Source: Lentisphaera profundi
GTDB lineage: Bacteria > Verrucomicrobiota > Lentisphaeria > Lentisphaerales > Lentisphaeraceae
Length of the DNA: 64,000 nucleotides
Direction: 5' to 3'
Assembly: GCF_028728065.1 (NCBI RefSeq)
Contig: NZ_CP117812.1
Location: 1,178,001 to 1,242,000, forward strand
Shown: one piece after another, positions 20,456 through 29,948 of the stretch
Layout: every line of letters begins with the position of its first letter
Position numbering within the stretch: position 1 is the first letter of the stretch
The notes under the pieces: model-generated
What the model was told of the DNA's origin: nothing
What the model saw: the letters and a program-made list of their open reading frames with translations, nothing else
The model's database searches: none
Program-made: the position numbers and the translations under genes

Positions 20456-20745
20456 TTATTTTGATTTTTTAGTGGGCATCAAATGAGTAGGCAGATTTCT
20501 GCGACGACCGCTAGTCTGAGGTCCATAATATTTAGCGAGGTAATCCAAGATGATTTTCTCGTTTTGGCCTAAGGGCCATAAGCCTTGTTCTTTTTGCATC
20601 CAACGAAGACTTGCTTGCCATGATTCACGACTCATGCGATTTTGTGTGACGATGGCGGCAGAATGACAGGCAGTGCAATGAGCTTGGATAAATTGCCAGT
20701 TTTGACCCATGATCAAGCCCGTTTTTTTTAATCTTTTTACAGCCC
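20456..20745 (-). pseudogene. Broken tandem copy of the small cytochrome c gene
   Basis: This sequence repeats, at roughly 95% identity by eye, the last three quarters of the cytochrome gene at 20894-21235, including the heme motif CTACH and the C-terminal RRRNLP segment. Similarity ends at about 20740 in a T-rich stretch that also carries extra bases, so the signal peptide and the first 30 or so codons are gone. An 86-residue frame remains (from an internal ATG at 20716). Without a signal peptide it could not be exported for heme attachment, so I treat it as a pseudogene. Confidence 0.8.
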
Positions 20746-20860
20746 GTGTGGCAGCACCCGCCCGTATGGCAATACCTCCCCGCCGGAGTGAGGCGAACTA
20801 AACGATTAACAGCTGGTTGCGGTTGCCACCGGGGGCGGATAAAAACATCATTCCAAGTAC
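20746..20860. other. GC-rich spacer between the two cytochrome copies
   Basis: About 115 bp of clearly higher GC than its surroundings (runs such as GCAGCACCCGCCCG and CACCGGGGGCGG) separate the duplicate cytochrome copies. It has no coding frame and no match elsewhere in the window. It may be foreign sequence captured at the duplication junction. Confidence 0.5.
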
Positions 20861-20889
20861 AAAAAAGCCCCGATAAATAAGGAGGCTTT
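20861..20889 (-). terminator. Terminator of the SoxC-like/cytochrome operon
   Basis: On the minus strand AAAGCC and GGCTTT pair around a 13-14 base loop and are followed by a run of six T. It begins about 5 bp past the cytochrome stop codon, the right place for an intrinsic terminator of the two-gene operon. Confidence 0.7.
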
Positions 20890-20893
20890 GCCC

Positions 20894-21235
20894 TTATTTT
20901 TTAGTGGGCATCAAATGCGGAGGCAGATTTCTGCGGCGACCGCTAGGCTGAGGTCCATAATATTTTGCGAGGTAATCCAAGATGATTTTCTCGTTTTGGC
21001 CTAAGGGCCATAAGCCTTGTTCTTTTTGCATCCAACGAAGACTTGCTTGCCATGATTCACGACTCATGCGATTTTGTGTGACGATGGCAGCAGAATGACA
21101 GGCAGTGCAATGAGCTTGGATAAATTGCCAGTTTTGACCCATGATCAAGCCCGTTTTTTTATCTTTTTCAGGGATTTTTTCGGTCGCTTGAAGTGAGCTT
21201 AGCAACAGTAAGATAAGGAAAGTAAATTTTTTCAT
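20894..21235 (-). CDS. Small secreted cytochrome c, partner of the SoxC-like enzyme
   Basis: A 113-residue protein with a signal peptide (MKKFTFLILLLLSSLQA) and a single heme motif CTACH at residues 43-47. It carries the phrases QNRMSRESWQASLRWMQ and LGQNEKIILDYLAKYYGP, typical of the small cytochrome subunits encoded beside SoxC/SorA-type sulfite-oxidising molybdoenzymes. The conserved Met in NRMSRE or RWMQKE may be the second heme ligand. It begins 10 bp after the molybdoenzyme stop on the same strand, so they form an operon in which the cytochrome most likely takes the electrons. A truncated duplicate lies just downstream. Confidence 0.85.
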   Translation of the reverse strand: MKKFTFLILLLLSSLQATEKIPEKDKKTGLIMGQNWQFIQAHCTACHSAAIVTQNRMSRESWQASLRWMQKEQGLWPLGQNEKIILDYLAKYYGPQPSGRRRNLPPHLMPTKK

Positions 21236-21245
21236 CTAAGGCTCC

Positions 21246-22571
21246 CTAACTAAGCTGTACAGCAATGCGATGACAAGCGTTATTTAAATAACCCTTAGGA
21301 TTCCATCCTGGCACTAGCATCGGCTGGGAAAGGCCATCACTATCGGTAGCGCGAGCCCAAACTTCGTAATAACCTTTTTTGGGGAACTTAATTTCAGTTT
21401 GCCAATGCTGCCATGCATTGGGGTTGGCGGCTTTAGAGATTTTGATTTCTTGCCAAGTTTGGCCAAAATCAATTGAGACCTGCATTTTTTCTATACTGCG
21501 ATCGCCTGCCCAAGCATGGCCTTTGGCAATAAAACGCTCATTGAGCTTATGCTGAACACCTGATTTTGGGAAAGTGATGAGAGATTTTACTGGCATGCGT
21601 TCAATAATGCGCATTTCTTCATCGGGAACTTTGCTGCCAGGTGCAACTGGATTTTTTGGGACGCGGTAGGCTTGGCCAAGCATTTTAGTGCCATCGTGAA
21701 CACGGTCACGAACAGAAATACCCTTTAACCATTTTCCAGAAGTCGAGGCGGGCCAACCACCACAGACAAGACGCAGGGGAAAACCATTCAAAGCAGGGAT
21801 ATCTTGACCATTCATTGCCCAGGCAATAAGAACTTCATCTTCCAGAGCCTTGCTCATGGGCACACCGCGCGAAATAGCGGTTTTGCTGGGATCGCGACTC
21901 AAGTGCGAGTCGGCCCCATGATAAGCGATATAAACGGCGTTATCTTTGAAACCACAATCTTCTAGGACATCTCGCAAACGAACGCCCGTCCATTGAGGAG
22001 AACCCACTGCACCAGTTGTCCATTGGTTGCCTTTGGCAGGAGGATTAAATTCCGCACGGCCATTGCCGCCACATTCAATGGTGAGTTGATAAGTATGCTG
22101 CTTAAATTTTTCTTTGAGTTGAGCAATAGTAAAAGTTTTACTTTGCTTGATAGATTCGCCATCAATTGTGAGCGTCCAAGTCGAGGCATCGACTTTCTCT
22201 GGGGGAATACCATTATTGCGTACAAAGAGCTTATTAGCGGGAGTGATAAAATCATTGAGCAAGTGAGCGGGGACTTCGGCATTGATGGGGCGATCATTGA
22301 GAATTGTTAAACCAGGGTGTTTGCCGGGCAGGGTGAAAGCTTCAGTCGTTTCGGCATAAGCTGCAGGGATTAGGCCTGCAGGCATAAAACGTCCGAAAAC
22401 AATTTCGGCCCCAAGTAGTGCGGCCATGCGTGAGCAACCACTGAGAAATCCCCGTCGGCTAATGGGGTCTGAAGTGCGGCCAAAAACGATTTCGTCGGCT
22501 TTGATGGGATCTTCTTGGTATAAGTCATTTAAGCCTTTTTTTGTCAGGCCTTGATCAGATAGATTTTTCAT
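21246..22571 (-). CDS. SoxC/SorA-like sulfite-oxidising molybdopterin enzyme, Tat-exported
   Basis: A 441-residue protein of the sulfite oxidase family. The twin-arginine motif SRRGFLSG sits at 39-40 after an unusually long N-terminal region (residues 1-38). The molybdopterin domain contains ECGGNGR with the probable molybdenum-binding Cys167, QWTGVRLRDVLEDCG, SRGVPMSKALEDEVLIAWAMNG and LNGFPLRLVCGGWPASTSGKW; the C-terminal dimerisation domain follows (VSIDFGQTWQEIKI). The CGGNGR form is that of SoxC rather than of animal sulfite oxidase. With the cytochrome after it, it probably oxidises sulfite or a related sulfur compound in the periplasm. No other sox genes are visible, so a stand-alone sulfite dehydrogenase is likelier than a thiosulfate Sox system. 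Confidence 0.88.
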   Translation of the reverse strand: MKNLSDQGLTKKGLNDLYQEDPIKADEIVFGRTSDPISRRGFLSGCSRMAALLGAEIVFGRFMPAGLIPAAYAETTEAFTLPGKHPGLTILNDRPINAEVPAHLLNDFITPANKLFVRNNGIPPEKVDASTWTLTIDGESIKQSKTFTIAQLKEKFKQHTYQLTIECGGNGRAEFNPPAKGNQWTTGAVGSPQWTGVRLRDVLEDCGFKDNAVYIAYHGADSHLSRDPSKTAISRGVPMSKALEDEVLIAWAMNGQDIPALNGFPLRLVCGGWPASTSGKWLKGISVRDRVHDGTKMLGQAYRVPKNPVAPGSKVPDEEMRIIERMPVKSLITFPKSGVQHKLNERFIAKGHAWAGDRSIEKMQVSIDFGQTWQEIKISKAANPNAWQHWQTEIKFPKKGYYEVWARATDSDGLSQPMLVPGWNPKGYLNNACHRIAVQLS

Positions 22572-22872
22572 TAGGAGACTTCATTACATTAAAAGGATTA
22601 GATAGATTTTCTATTTTACTGCTTAGTCAGAGAATAGTAAATGCTTAGTTATCGAGTCATTTTAAAAAGTTAATGAATTTATCAGTCTTGAGGAGTATTT
22701 ATGTTTCCACGATTAAATAGAGACAGGAATACTTGTTTTCGAGAAAAAGCCGAGCTAGTACACAGCGTTCCCCGAAATCATTAAAATAAAAGCTGATTTT
22801 TGCTGATCCTAGGGATATTGAGGCCCTTTGTAGTAAATCAAAATCCCTAGAAAAGCAACTGTGGAGAAACGA
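22572..22872. other. Intergenic region downstream of the GH95 fusion gene
   Basis: About 300 bp without a coding frame. It holds a long-looped inverted repeat, CTAGGGAT (22809-22816) with ATCCCTAG (22843-22850), plus outer TGCT/AGCA, which could end transcription of the SGNH-GH95 gene. The remainder is the upstream region of the SoxC-like operon. Confidence 0.4.
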
Positions 22873-25818
22873 TTAAAAGCTGACTTGAATTGTTTGACCT
22901 TTTTGGAGATTTATGGTTTTACTTTGTTTTTTGTAGCTGATTTTGACTGGACCGGAAGTCATTTTTCCCGCAGTGATTTGGGCTGTGATTAATTGACCCT
23001 TTTGCCATTTGATATCGACGCTATAATCACCGCGAGCTTTAAGGCCCTTGATGAAACCATTGGGCCATTGACTCGGCAAAGCGGGCAGGAGTTTAATCTC
23101 ATTATTGTGACTATGCAGCAACATCTCTGCGACGGCAGCGGTGGAGCCAAAGTTACCATCAATTTGAAAAGGGGGATGATTATCCCAGAGATTTGGTAGG
23201 GTAGATTTTGTTAAAATGCCGTGCAGGTTTTCGTAAGCACGAGGAGCATCAGAAAAGCGCGCAAACATGCCAATAGTCCAGGCACGGCTCCAACCCGTTC
23301 CAGCGCCACCACGAGCGAGGCGGCCCTCAAGAGCTTTTAGCACTGCAGAGCGCATTTTTGGGTCTGTATCAAGATTGATTTGATTGCCGGGATAGGCACC
23401 AATGACGTGGGAAATATGGCGATGTCCAGGTTGCGCTTCCTCAAAGGGCAGGCGCCATTCCATAAGGCGTCCATCTTTTGCTACTTGAGGCTGATAAATT
23501 TTGGGGATGAGTGATTGCGCTTTTTTGACGAGAGTTTGTTTTTCTTTGCCGATAACTTTAGCGGCTTCGACATAATCATTGAGCACCTGAAGGATCATGA
23601 ATTGATCATAGCTATTGCCAGCGTTAAGTCCTGCTTTCTGTTGTTTACCCGTGGCGTCTTTATAGCTATAGAGATTTTCTGGTGAACTTGCGGGGCGAGC
23701 CATGAGCGTGCCATTGGGCCCCGGGATGAGCCAAGAATCGACGAATTCCACTGAAGCACTGAGGATATCCCAGTTATCCTCAAGAATTTGTTTATCCTTG
23801 GTGAAACGGTAGTGTTCTAAAATATGAAAGGTCATCCACTGCCCGCCAAAGAAAGAACCGGCCCAAAGCGGGCGTACTCCCATGAGTCGAGCGCTTCCCC
23901 AAAGGTCGGAAGCGTGACCCATACACCAGCCCTTCATGCCGAGGCGGCGAGCCATATCTTTACCACTTGGTTGATAAAGGCGGATAAGTTTGAAGAAGGG
24001 GGTATGGAGTTCACTTAAATTTGTAGTTTCGGCTGCCCAATAATTCATTTGGATATTGATATTGAGGTGATAATCAGAACCCCAAGGTGCGCTCATATAG
24101 GGGTTCCAAAGACCTTGTAAATTGGCGGGTAGGGTGCCAGGGCGAGAAGACGCAATCAGTAGGTAACGCCCAAACTGGAAGTAAGTTTCCATGAGATCAG
24201 GATCATCATGCGCCCCTTTCTTTAAGCGCGCGAGTCTTTGTGAAGTCGGCAGGCGTAAAATAGACTCACTTGTAGAACCAAAATCGGCATCGACACGATT
24301 TAAGTATTTTTGGTGATCCGCAATAGCGCTGGATTTAATCGTAGCAAATGATTTAGCGCTGAGTTTATTGAGGTCTTCTAAAGCACTCTTTTGCCAGCCA
24401 TCTGCGAGCTTGACGGCGGATTGAGTCATATTAAAGTCAGTGGAAGCCGAGAGGTAGAGGGTAATATTAGTGCTTTTCGAGAAGCTCAGTTTTGTACCAT
24501 CAGTCGAAGCCTGGCCCACTTGCGGAGAACGCACTCGGCCGATAAATTTTGTTCCCTTGGCACCACTCGCTTGAGATGCGATGACTAAGTCTGAGCCGAT
24601 GACTTTGGCTTTGTCCATGGCGACTTCGAGCTCGAGTACTTTATCGGCTTTTATATTGATGACAATCACATTTTCGGGAGCACTAGCAAAGACTTCTTGA
24701 GTGATAATCGAACCATCTTGCAGGGTGTAGATATTTGTTGCGATACCAGTTTTTAAATCTAATGAGCGCTTGGTAGATTTGATTTTCCCGGTGTTTTGGT
24801 AATTGAGTTTGAGCCATCCCAGGAGTTGGTAGCTATGGGGGTTTTTGCCTTTGCTTCCTGAGGCCGATATGAATTTTTGAAAGTAATCATCTGCGGCTTT
24901 ATAATCACCGGAGGCTTCGAGTTCTTTGACTTTTTCGAGGTGGGGAAAAAGATTCTCATCCATGTAGAGGTCTTGAGTATGGGCCCAGATACTCTCTTCG
25001 TTGATGAGGATGCGCTCATTGGGAAAAGTGGCAAAAGGCATCGCCCCGAGGCGGCCGTTGCCCACGGGATAGGCGACTTCGAAGTCGTAAGCGGCTTCAT
25101 CATCCCAAATCACGAGGTCATCGGCGGCTGAAAATTTTTCTTGAGAAATAGGGGGGGCTTTCTTTCCGTATTTCTTGAGTAGAGGAGCCATATGTTCCAC
25201 CATTACTTTTGCGCCTGCGGCATTGGGGTGAACTTTATCGGGGAATAATTCGGGATGTTTTTTGAGTGGCGTATAGAGATCAATGAGGGGGAGGCCCATT
25301 TTTTTTGCGACATGCGCAACACGTGGGTTGACCTCGTACTGAACTACAGAATCTTTAATCCCCCATTGCTCGGGAAAAACGGGTACGGCTTTACATAAGT
25401 AGATGGTGGGCTTGCTATCGAGTTGACGAAAGCTATTCACCATTTGAGTATAGTCATTGATAAAGCTGTTTTTTTGACGCCAATTTTGTGGTTTAGAATC
25501 GTTGGTACCGAGTTTGATAATGACCACGTTAGGCTGAAAGGCTAGAGCAGCTTTATAGGGAGCTGAGTTTACATAGGGAGCATCGCCTCTAGTGAGTAAA
25601 GTACGGCCATTGAGACCAAAGTTTTTGACTTCCCATTTATCACCGAGGCTTTTTGCGAGTTGGGCGGGGTAGCTATTGAGCTCACGTTGAGCGATGCCTG
25701 CCCCAAAAGTGATGCTATCGCCGACGCAGGCGACTTTGATTTTCTCTTGTGCAGAGAGGCTCATGAAGAAGCTGAAGCAAATCAGGAGGCTTAGTACTGG
25801 CGTAAGTGTTTTTTTCAT
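22873..25818 (-). CDS. SGNH esterase fused to GH95-type alpha-L-fucosidase
   Basis: A 981-residue secreted protein (signal 1-23). Residues about 26-215 are an SGNH/GDSL hydrolase: VGDSITFGAG with Ser35, NFGLNGRTLL, IIKLGTNDSKP and DKVHPNAAG with the Asp-His pair. From about 230 to the end is a GH95 enzyme: YDFEVAYPVGNGRLGAMPF and RILINEESIWAHT in the N-terminal sandwich, then the (alpha/alpha)6 barrel with ANLQGLWNPYMSAPWGSDYH, ETTNLSELHTPFF and QIDGNFGSTAAVAEMLLHS. GH95 enzymes remove fucose or L-galactose from glycan ends, and the esterase probably removes acetyl groups from the same chain. It lies 10 bp after the double-esterase gene in one operon. The N-terminal SGNH domain closely resembles that of the gene at 34340. 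Confidence 0.9.
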   Translation of the reverse strand: MKKTLTPVLSLLICFSFFMSLSAQEKIKVACVGDSITFGAGIAQRELNSYPAQLAKSLGDKWEVKNFGLNGRTLLTRGDAPYVNSAPYKAALAFQPNVVIIKLGTNDSKPQNWRQKNSFINDYTQMVNSFRQLDSKPTIYLCKAVPVFPEQWGIKDSVVQYEVNPRVAHVAKKMGLPLIDLYTPLKKHPELFPDKVHPNAAGAKVMVEHMAPLLKKYGKKAPPISQEKFSAADDLVIWDDEAAYDFEVAYPVGNGRLGAMPFATFPNERILINEESIWAHTQDLYMDENLFPHLEKVKELEASGDYKAADDYFQKFISASGSKGKNPHSYQLLGWLKLNYQNTGKIKSTKRSLDLKTGIATNIYTLQDGSIITQEVFASAPENVIVINIKADKVLELEVAMDKAKVIGSDLVIASQASGAKGTKFIGRVRSPQVGQASTDGTKLSFSKSTNITLYLSASTDFNMTQSAVKLADGWQKSALEDLNKLSAKSFATIKSSAIADHQKYLNRVDADFGSTSESILRLPTSQRLARLKKGAHDDPDLMETYFQFGRYLLIASSRPGTLPANLQGLWNPYMSAPWGSDYHLNINIQMNYWAAETTNLSELHTPFFKLIRLYQPSGKDMARRLGMKGWCMGHASDLWGSARLMGVRPLWAGSFFGGQWMTFHILEHYRFTKDKQILEDNWDILSASVEFVDSWLIPGPNGTLMARPASSPENLYSYKDATGKQQKAGLNAGNSYDQFMILQVLNDYVEAAKVIGKEKQTLVKKAQSLIPKIYQPQVAKDGRLMEWRLPFEEAQPGHRHISHVIGAYPGNQINLDTDPKMRSAVLKALEGRLARGGAGTGWSRAWTIGMFARFSDAPRAYENLHGILTKSTLPNLWDNHPPFQIDGNFGSTAAVAEMLLHSHNNEIKLLPALPSQWPNGFIKGLKARGDYSVDIKWQKGQLITAQITAGKMTSGPVKISYKKQSKTINLQKGQTIQVSF

Positions 25819-25828
25819 TTTCTATCCT

Positions 25829-27787
25829 TTAATTAGCCGTGAAGTGTAGGGCACGGAAGGCGGAGCCACCGGGCTTAATGCGTCCGGGTTTGTTTTCTAG
25901 AGTTTCTAATTCGAGAATGTGTTCACCACCTTCGAGCTCATTAAAAAACATCAGGGTCATTGGGTAATTGAAGCCACTATGCTTGTGTAGAGTATCGATA
26001 ATTTTGCTTTCTTTACCATCGATGGTGCATTTAATGATACCCGCATCAGGTCCGCTTAGCATGTAGGCGCCAATGGCTGTACCAGTGAAAGTAATATTGA
26101 GCTTGGCACCGGCAGTTTTAGTGTAGATCATAGCTGATTTTTGGAAACGTCCTCTTACACTGCCTTTGTTTTCTTGAGCCCAATTAGGCGGTCCCTTTTG
26201 CCAGTTTGCATCTGTTTGGATATCATCAAAAGGGAGGAAGCGTCCATTGGCATACGACTTTGAGTCCACAAGATCTTTTTTTGGATGCGGAGTGATTTTT
26301 GCGTCTTTCGCAAGAGGTTGAGACCATTGCTTGAATAAAGCATTTTTAATCATGGTGGCCGCCATGGTGTTGCCGTACTTATTGGGGTGCACACCACCGA
26401 ATTTCTTCCAAGTCATTTGTCCTGAGTTCACTAAATCGGCGAGTTCTTGAGCGAGATTATTAACTGAGATGCTGTGTTGCTCGGCTACTTTGCTGTGAGC
26501 GGTAGTGGATGGATTCATTTCTCCCTTTTGCGCGAGCGCTAAAATATTAGTATTGACGAAAAAAGTCATGATAATATCGACATTGGGGTTATGGCGACGC
26601 GCTTGGGCAATAATGCCTTCCATTCCGCGTATAGCGTCATTGTAGTTGTAGATGCCGTCTTGATCATCGTTGACCGCAAATTCTACAAAGAGCATATCGA
26701 GTGGGCCTTGGCTAAGGATGTCGTGCTCTAAACGAAAAGCACCGGTATCGGAACAAGTTGAGCTAATGCCCGCAGCGGTAAAGTTGAATTTTGTATCAGG
26801 AAAACGTTTTGTGAGCATCTCAGATACCATGGGGCGATAACCATTCATCTCGGTAATTGAACCACCGAGAAAGGCGACGTGACCCTTTTTATTTTGTTCA
26901 AATTGGAAACGAGAATTTTGGAAATCACTGCGGGTGATAAAATTTTTGTCACTGACAATTTTATCCGCGCTAATAGCTACTTTATTTTTCGTGTGTTTCA
27001 TCATGAAATCTATGATCGGCGTAGGGTCTTTGAGTGAGTGAACATGGCCAATGCCAGGCTTATGAATGACTTCAAAGGTGCCGCCCATTTTCTTATAGCG
27101 CAGTTCGGCAATGGCGGTATTTTCGGCGACGGGTACAACTTTGTCAGCATCACCCACAACGTGAAGAATAGGAATCTTTGCTTTGGCGAGAGCTTTTAAA
27201 TTATCGATGGGATTAAACTTGTAGGCGAGTGCTTGTTCTTCTGTAAAGCCATAGGCCTTGAGGCAGTTTTGCCAGTCGCGCTTACTTCCGGAGCCTTGAC
27301 CTTTGCCACCCGGCCAACTCTTGAAGTTCATGACTGGAGCATCGCCATAAATAGCCGCGACTTTCTCAGGGTTTTTTGCTGCCCAATTGTAAATAATAAG
27401 TCCGCCACGTGACATGCCTTCCAAAATTGCGCGATCCGCAAAGAGGTGTTCAAAACGCAAATAAGTATAGAAGTCATCCCATTTTTTCACTGCTTTGGGG
27501 CTGCCGAAAAGATTGCCGACATCGCAGTAGACCACGTGATAGCCTTTTGCGAGCATCGCTAAATCAAATTGCGGTTTATGCCCCCAGAAGCGAGCGCGCC
27601 AGACCCAGGGCTTGCCATCGGCAATTGTTTTTGGGACCACAACTTTTGTATCTTTGGTGCTATACATGCTGTAGCCATGCCACTCGGAAACTTTTCCAGG
27701 GAATAATTTCGTTTCGTCAGCAGAACTTAACAAACTAAAGAAAAGGAGGGTAAGAAAAATAGCTAGAGGAGATCTCCAATTATTCAT
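25829..27787 (-). CDS. Secreted alpha/beta hydrolase fused to an SGNH hydrolase
   Basis: A 652-residue protein with a signal peptide (1-23). Residues about 30-270 form an alpha/beta hydrolase: nucleophile in ILEGMSRGGLIIYNW, acid in HVVGDADKVVP, His in GIGHVHS. Residues about 285-480 form an SGNH hydrolase (FLGGSITEMNGY, MLFVEFAVNDDQDG, GGVHPNKYG). A beta-sandwich of about 130 residues follows (AIGAYMLSGPDAGIIKCTIDG, EGGEHILELETLEN). This is the architecture of dual carbohydrate esterases. The first gene of the pair with the SGNH-GH95 gene (10-bp gap), it probably strips two kinds of ester from the same polysaccharide. The exact substrate is unknown. Confidence 0.85.
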   Translation of the reverse strand: MNNWRSPLAIFLTLLFFSLLSSADETKLFPGKVSEWHGYSMYSTKDTKVVVPKTIADGKPWVWRARFWGHKPQFDLAMLAKGYHVVYCDVGNLFGSPKAVKKWDDFYTYLRFEHLFADRAILEGMSRGGLIIYNWAAKNPEKVAAIYGDAPVMNFKSWPGGKGQGSGSKRDWQNCLKAYGFTEEQALAYKFNPIDNLKALAKAKIPILHVVGDADKVVPVAENTAIAELRYKKMGGTFEVIHKPGIGHVHSLKDPTPIIDFMMKHTKNKVAISADKIVSDKNFITRSDFQNSRFQFEQNKKGHVAFLGGSITEMNGYRPMVSEMLTKRFPDTKFNFTAAGISSTCSDTGAFRLEHDILSQGPLDMLFVEFAVNDDQDGIYNYNDAIRGMEGIIAQARRHNPNVDIIMTFFVNTNILALAQKGEMNPSTTAHSKVAEQHSISVNNLAQELADLVNSGQMTWKKFGGVHPNKYGNTMAATMIKNALFKQWSQPLAKDAKITPHPKKDLVDSKSYANGRFLPFDDIQTDANWQKGPPNWAQENKGSVRGRFQKSAMIYTKTAGAKLNITFTGTAIGAYMLSGPDAGIIKCTIDGKESKIIDTLHKHSGFNYPMTLMFFNELEGGEHILELETLENKPGRIKPGGSAFRALHFTAN

Positions 27788-28046
27788 AATGAGAAGCCTT
27801 GTTTAAGAATTTTATGATAAATGTAGTTTTCTATGGTACGTGCTACAATTGGAATAATTAACACTGAAGAGCTAAAATCTTTGCGTTTTATGGGCGGTAT
27901 TTTTTTTAAAAACCAGAAAAAGTTTCATTTTTGTGCAGAATTCGCTCTCAATCAGAAGCTCAGTCTCTGAGAGATCAAAAAAAACATCTTAATGACGAAA
28001 GTTTATTAGGAAGGCTCCTCCCAAATCATAATAGGTGAAACATTAT

Positions 28047-28889
28047 TTATTTTTCAGCATCCCATTTGGTATCTGCAGTATCGGCATTTGATGCCACGGT
28101 GCCATCACTGCGAATCATGGATTGAACATGATTCATTTTTTGAATATGACCATCAGCCATGGCAAAGTTAAATTTCATATCGGAATGTTTGGCTAAATTA
28201 TTCGCTGTAATAGTTGGCGATAATCCTCCAAAAGTCCATGAATTTCCAATGCGTGACCTTAGTTCGTTACCGGCATCACCTACAACAGGGGCATGGTTTT
28301 CTGTGTAAGCAATGGTTTCTGAAGTACTGCTAATATCATTAATTTTTCTAGATTGATTAGGTAATGCAAAACCACCGCCTGCGGGGAAAACAACAGAAAA
28401 TCCAGAGATTCCTCTAAGTTCACTGTTCCCTTCTTGGAGAAGAGAGATATCGTAAGTCTTTAAGATGAAAAAATCATTGGGCAAAACTCTGTCGTCTAAT
28501 GGGCAGCGGTACATTGGAGCGTGATCTGAACCTTCTGCGACATTCATGTGTAGGAGACCAGATTCACCTGGAAATCCAGAGATCTGGGCATCAGTTAAAT
28601 TGCGACTATCATAAGAACTTAAGCGGTCATCCCAACCAATTCCAGAATCTTTATCATTGGCAGGGAAGTAACCTTCATTATCATCCATAAACATAAAGGT
28701 CGATGTACTAATTTGCTTTTGATTATTTGTGCAGACAGCAATTCTCGCCTTTTCTCGTGACTTACTGAGTGAAGGCATAAGTAAAGACGCAAGGATGCCA
28801 ATAATGGCCACGACTACGAGAAGCTCGATAAGCGTGAAAGTATATAGTTTTCGGTGATGGGCCAATGAAGCCTGATATTTGAAGTGCAT
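28047..28889 (-). CDS. Type II secretion-like pseudopilin
   Basis: A 280-residue pseudopilin with a longer than usual positively charged leader ([16 protein letters not shown]) before [20 protein letters not shown] and the hydrophobic helix. The family blocks [24 protein letters not shown] and [15 protein letters not shown] are present. It stands alone on the minus strand between the esterase/GH95 operon and the deleted phosphoesterase. Its function is as uncertain as that of its paralogues; the leader implies cleavage by a prepilin peptidase. Confidence 0.87.
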   Translation of the reverse strand: MHFKYQASLAHHRKLYTFTLIELLVVVAIIGILASLLMPSLSKSREKARIAVCTNNQKQISTSTFMFMDDNEGYFPANDKDSGIGWDDRLSSYDSRNLTDAQISGFPGESGLLHMNVAEGSDHAPMYRCPLDDRVLPNDFFILKTYDISLLQEGNSELRGISGFSVVFPAGGGFALPNQSRKINDISSTSETIAYTENHAPVVGDAGNELRSRIGNSWTFGGLSPTITANNLAKHSDMKFNFAMADGHIQKMNHVQSMIRSDGTVASNADTADTKWDAEK

Positions 28890-29101
28890 AAATAAATCCC
28901 TATTTTAAAAAACCGATTGAGTATTCTTCAAGATGTGAAACTTCATAAAAAAGAGTCTGTTACAAAAATAATAAAAAAAAGTAGCAGTTTTTTACTTTAT
29001 ACAATTTTAAACTCAAAGTTAGCTAGATTGAATAGCGGTTTAATCTTCACTACCACGAAGTGGACGATTTTTATATAACTTAATAGTATATAGAGAAGTC
29101 T

Positions 29102-29871
29102 TTATTTAACAGATCGGCCTTGCTCTAGTGAAGAGCTTTTTCGTGTGTTAGTCATGGGGTAGTCCAAGTCGAAGCGGCTAGAGGGCTCATTGCGAAACTT
29201 GTCGAGTACCGGATTGTAGGTGTAGGTACTGATTTTATTTTCCTTTGTTTTAAAGACCATGTAACGCAGCCAGGATTCTCCGCCATTATTCATTTCTTGA
29301 TAATCACTCAGGACCTGATGCACCAAATTACCGTGTTTGCCCTTCGAGGTCAGGACTGCCTCACCTACGGTATGCCCACAAAGCACTAGGAAAATATTTG
29401 GTTGAAGTGAGTACTGCGATCAACGGCGATGTTGAAGCCATATTTATTTTTATCCGTCTTTTGATAAGCCATATCATGATTCCCTAGGCACATGCAGTAG
29501 GGGACTTTGCCGTCCAAAATCGACATAGCCTCACGCGCAATGGCCCATTCCTCGGGGGCATCTGCCTGAACTATATCTCCCTCGTGGAGAAGGAAAGCGA
29601 TGTTGAATCGCTCTTGATTGTCACGAACCCATTCCGTTTGCGCAAAAAAGTAGCGGCGCAAATCGCCATTGCCCCACTTGGCAGAGAGTTTGTGGCGTGT
29701 ATCGCAGTAGTACTGGGTATCAGGCAAAACTACAATCGTAAATGGTTCTACTTTTACGTCCTCATCAGCCGTAATCTTTGGAGTTTTTATATTCGTACAG
29801 CCCATCAGGACCGTAGTCACGGCAAGAAGAATCATTATTCTTATACGATTGCCTCTTGCTTTTGCAGTCAA
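29102..29871 (-). pseudogene. Calcineurin-like metallophosphoesterase lipoprotein with internal deletion
   Basis: Two abutting minus-strand frames make one broken gene. The upstream part (29386-29871, start TTG 29871 or ATG 29835) has a lipoprotein signal (LMGCTN), FTIVVLPDTQYY, LLHEGDIVQ and CLGNHDMAY, the N-terminal metal motifs. It runs into a stop at HFNQIFS. The downstream part (29102-29386) continues in another frame as NIFLVLCGHTVGE and GNLVHQVLSDYQE, the C-terminal motifs. The roughly 100 residues normally between NHD and CGH are absent, including the GHxH-preceding helix region. The junction lies at about 29384-29395, within a short ATATTTT stretch, so the loss looks like a deletion that also shifted the frame. 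Confidence 0.83.
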
Positions 29872-29948
29872 AGAGCCATCTGTAAAAAATGTAGATTCAT
29901 ATTTTTATTTCCTGAATGTGTTTACACAAAGATTCTTTGAAGTTCACT

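Noticed and set aside
20746-20860. Integron attC site in the GC-rich spacer
   Set aside because: I could not find paired core sites (RYYYAAC/GTTRRRY) in the right positions, and there is no integrase.
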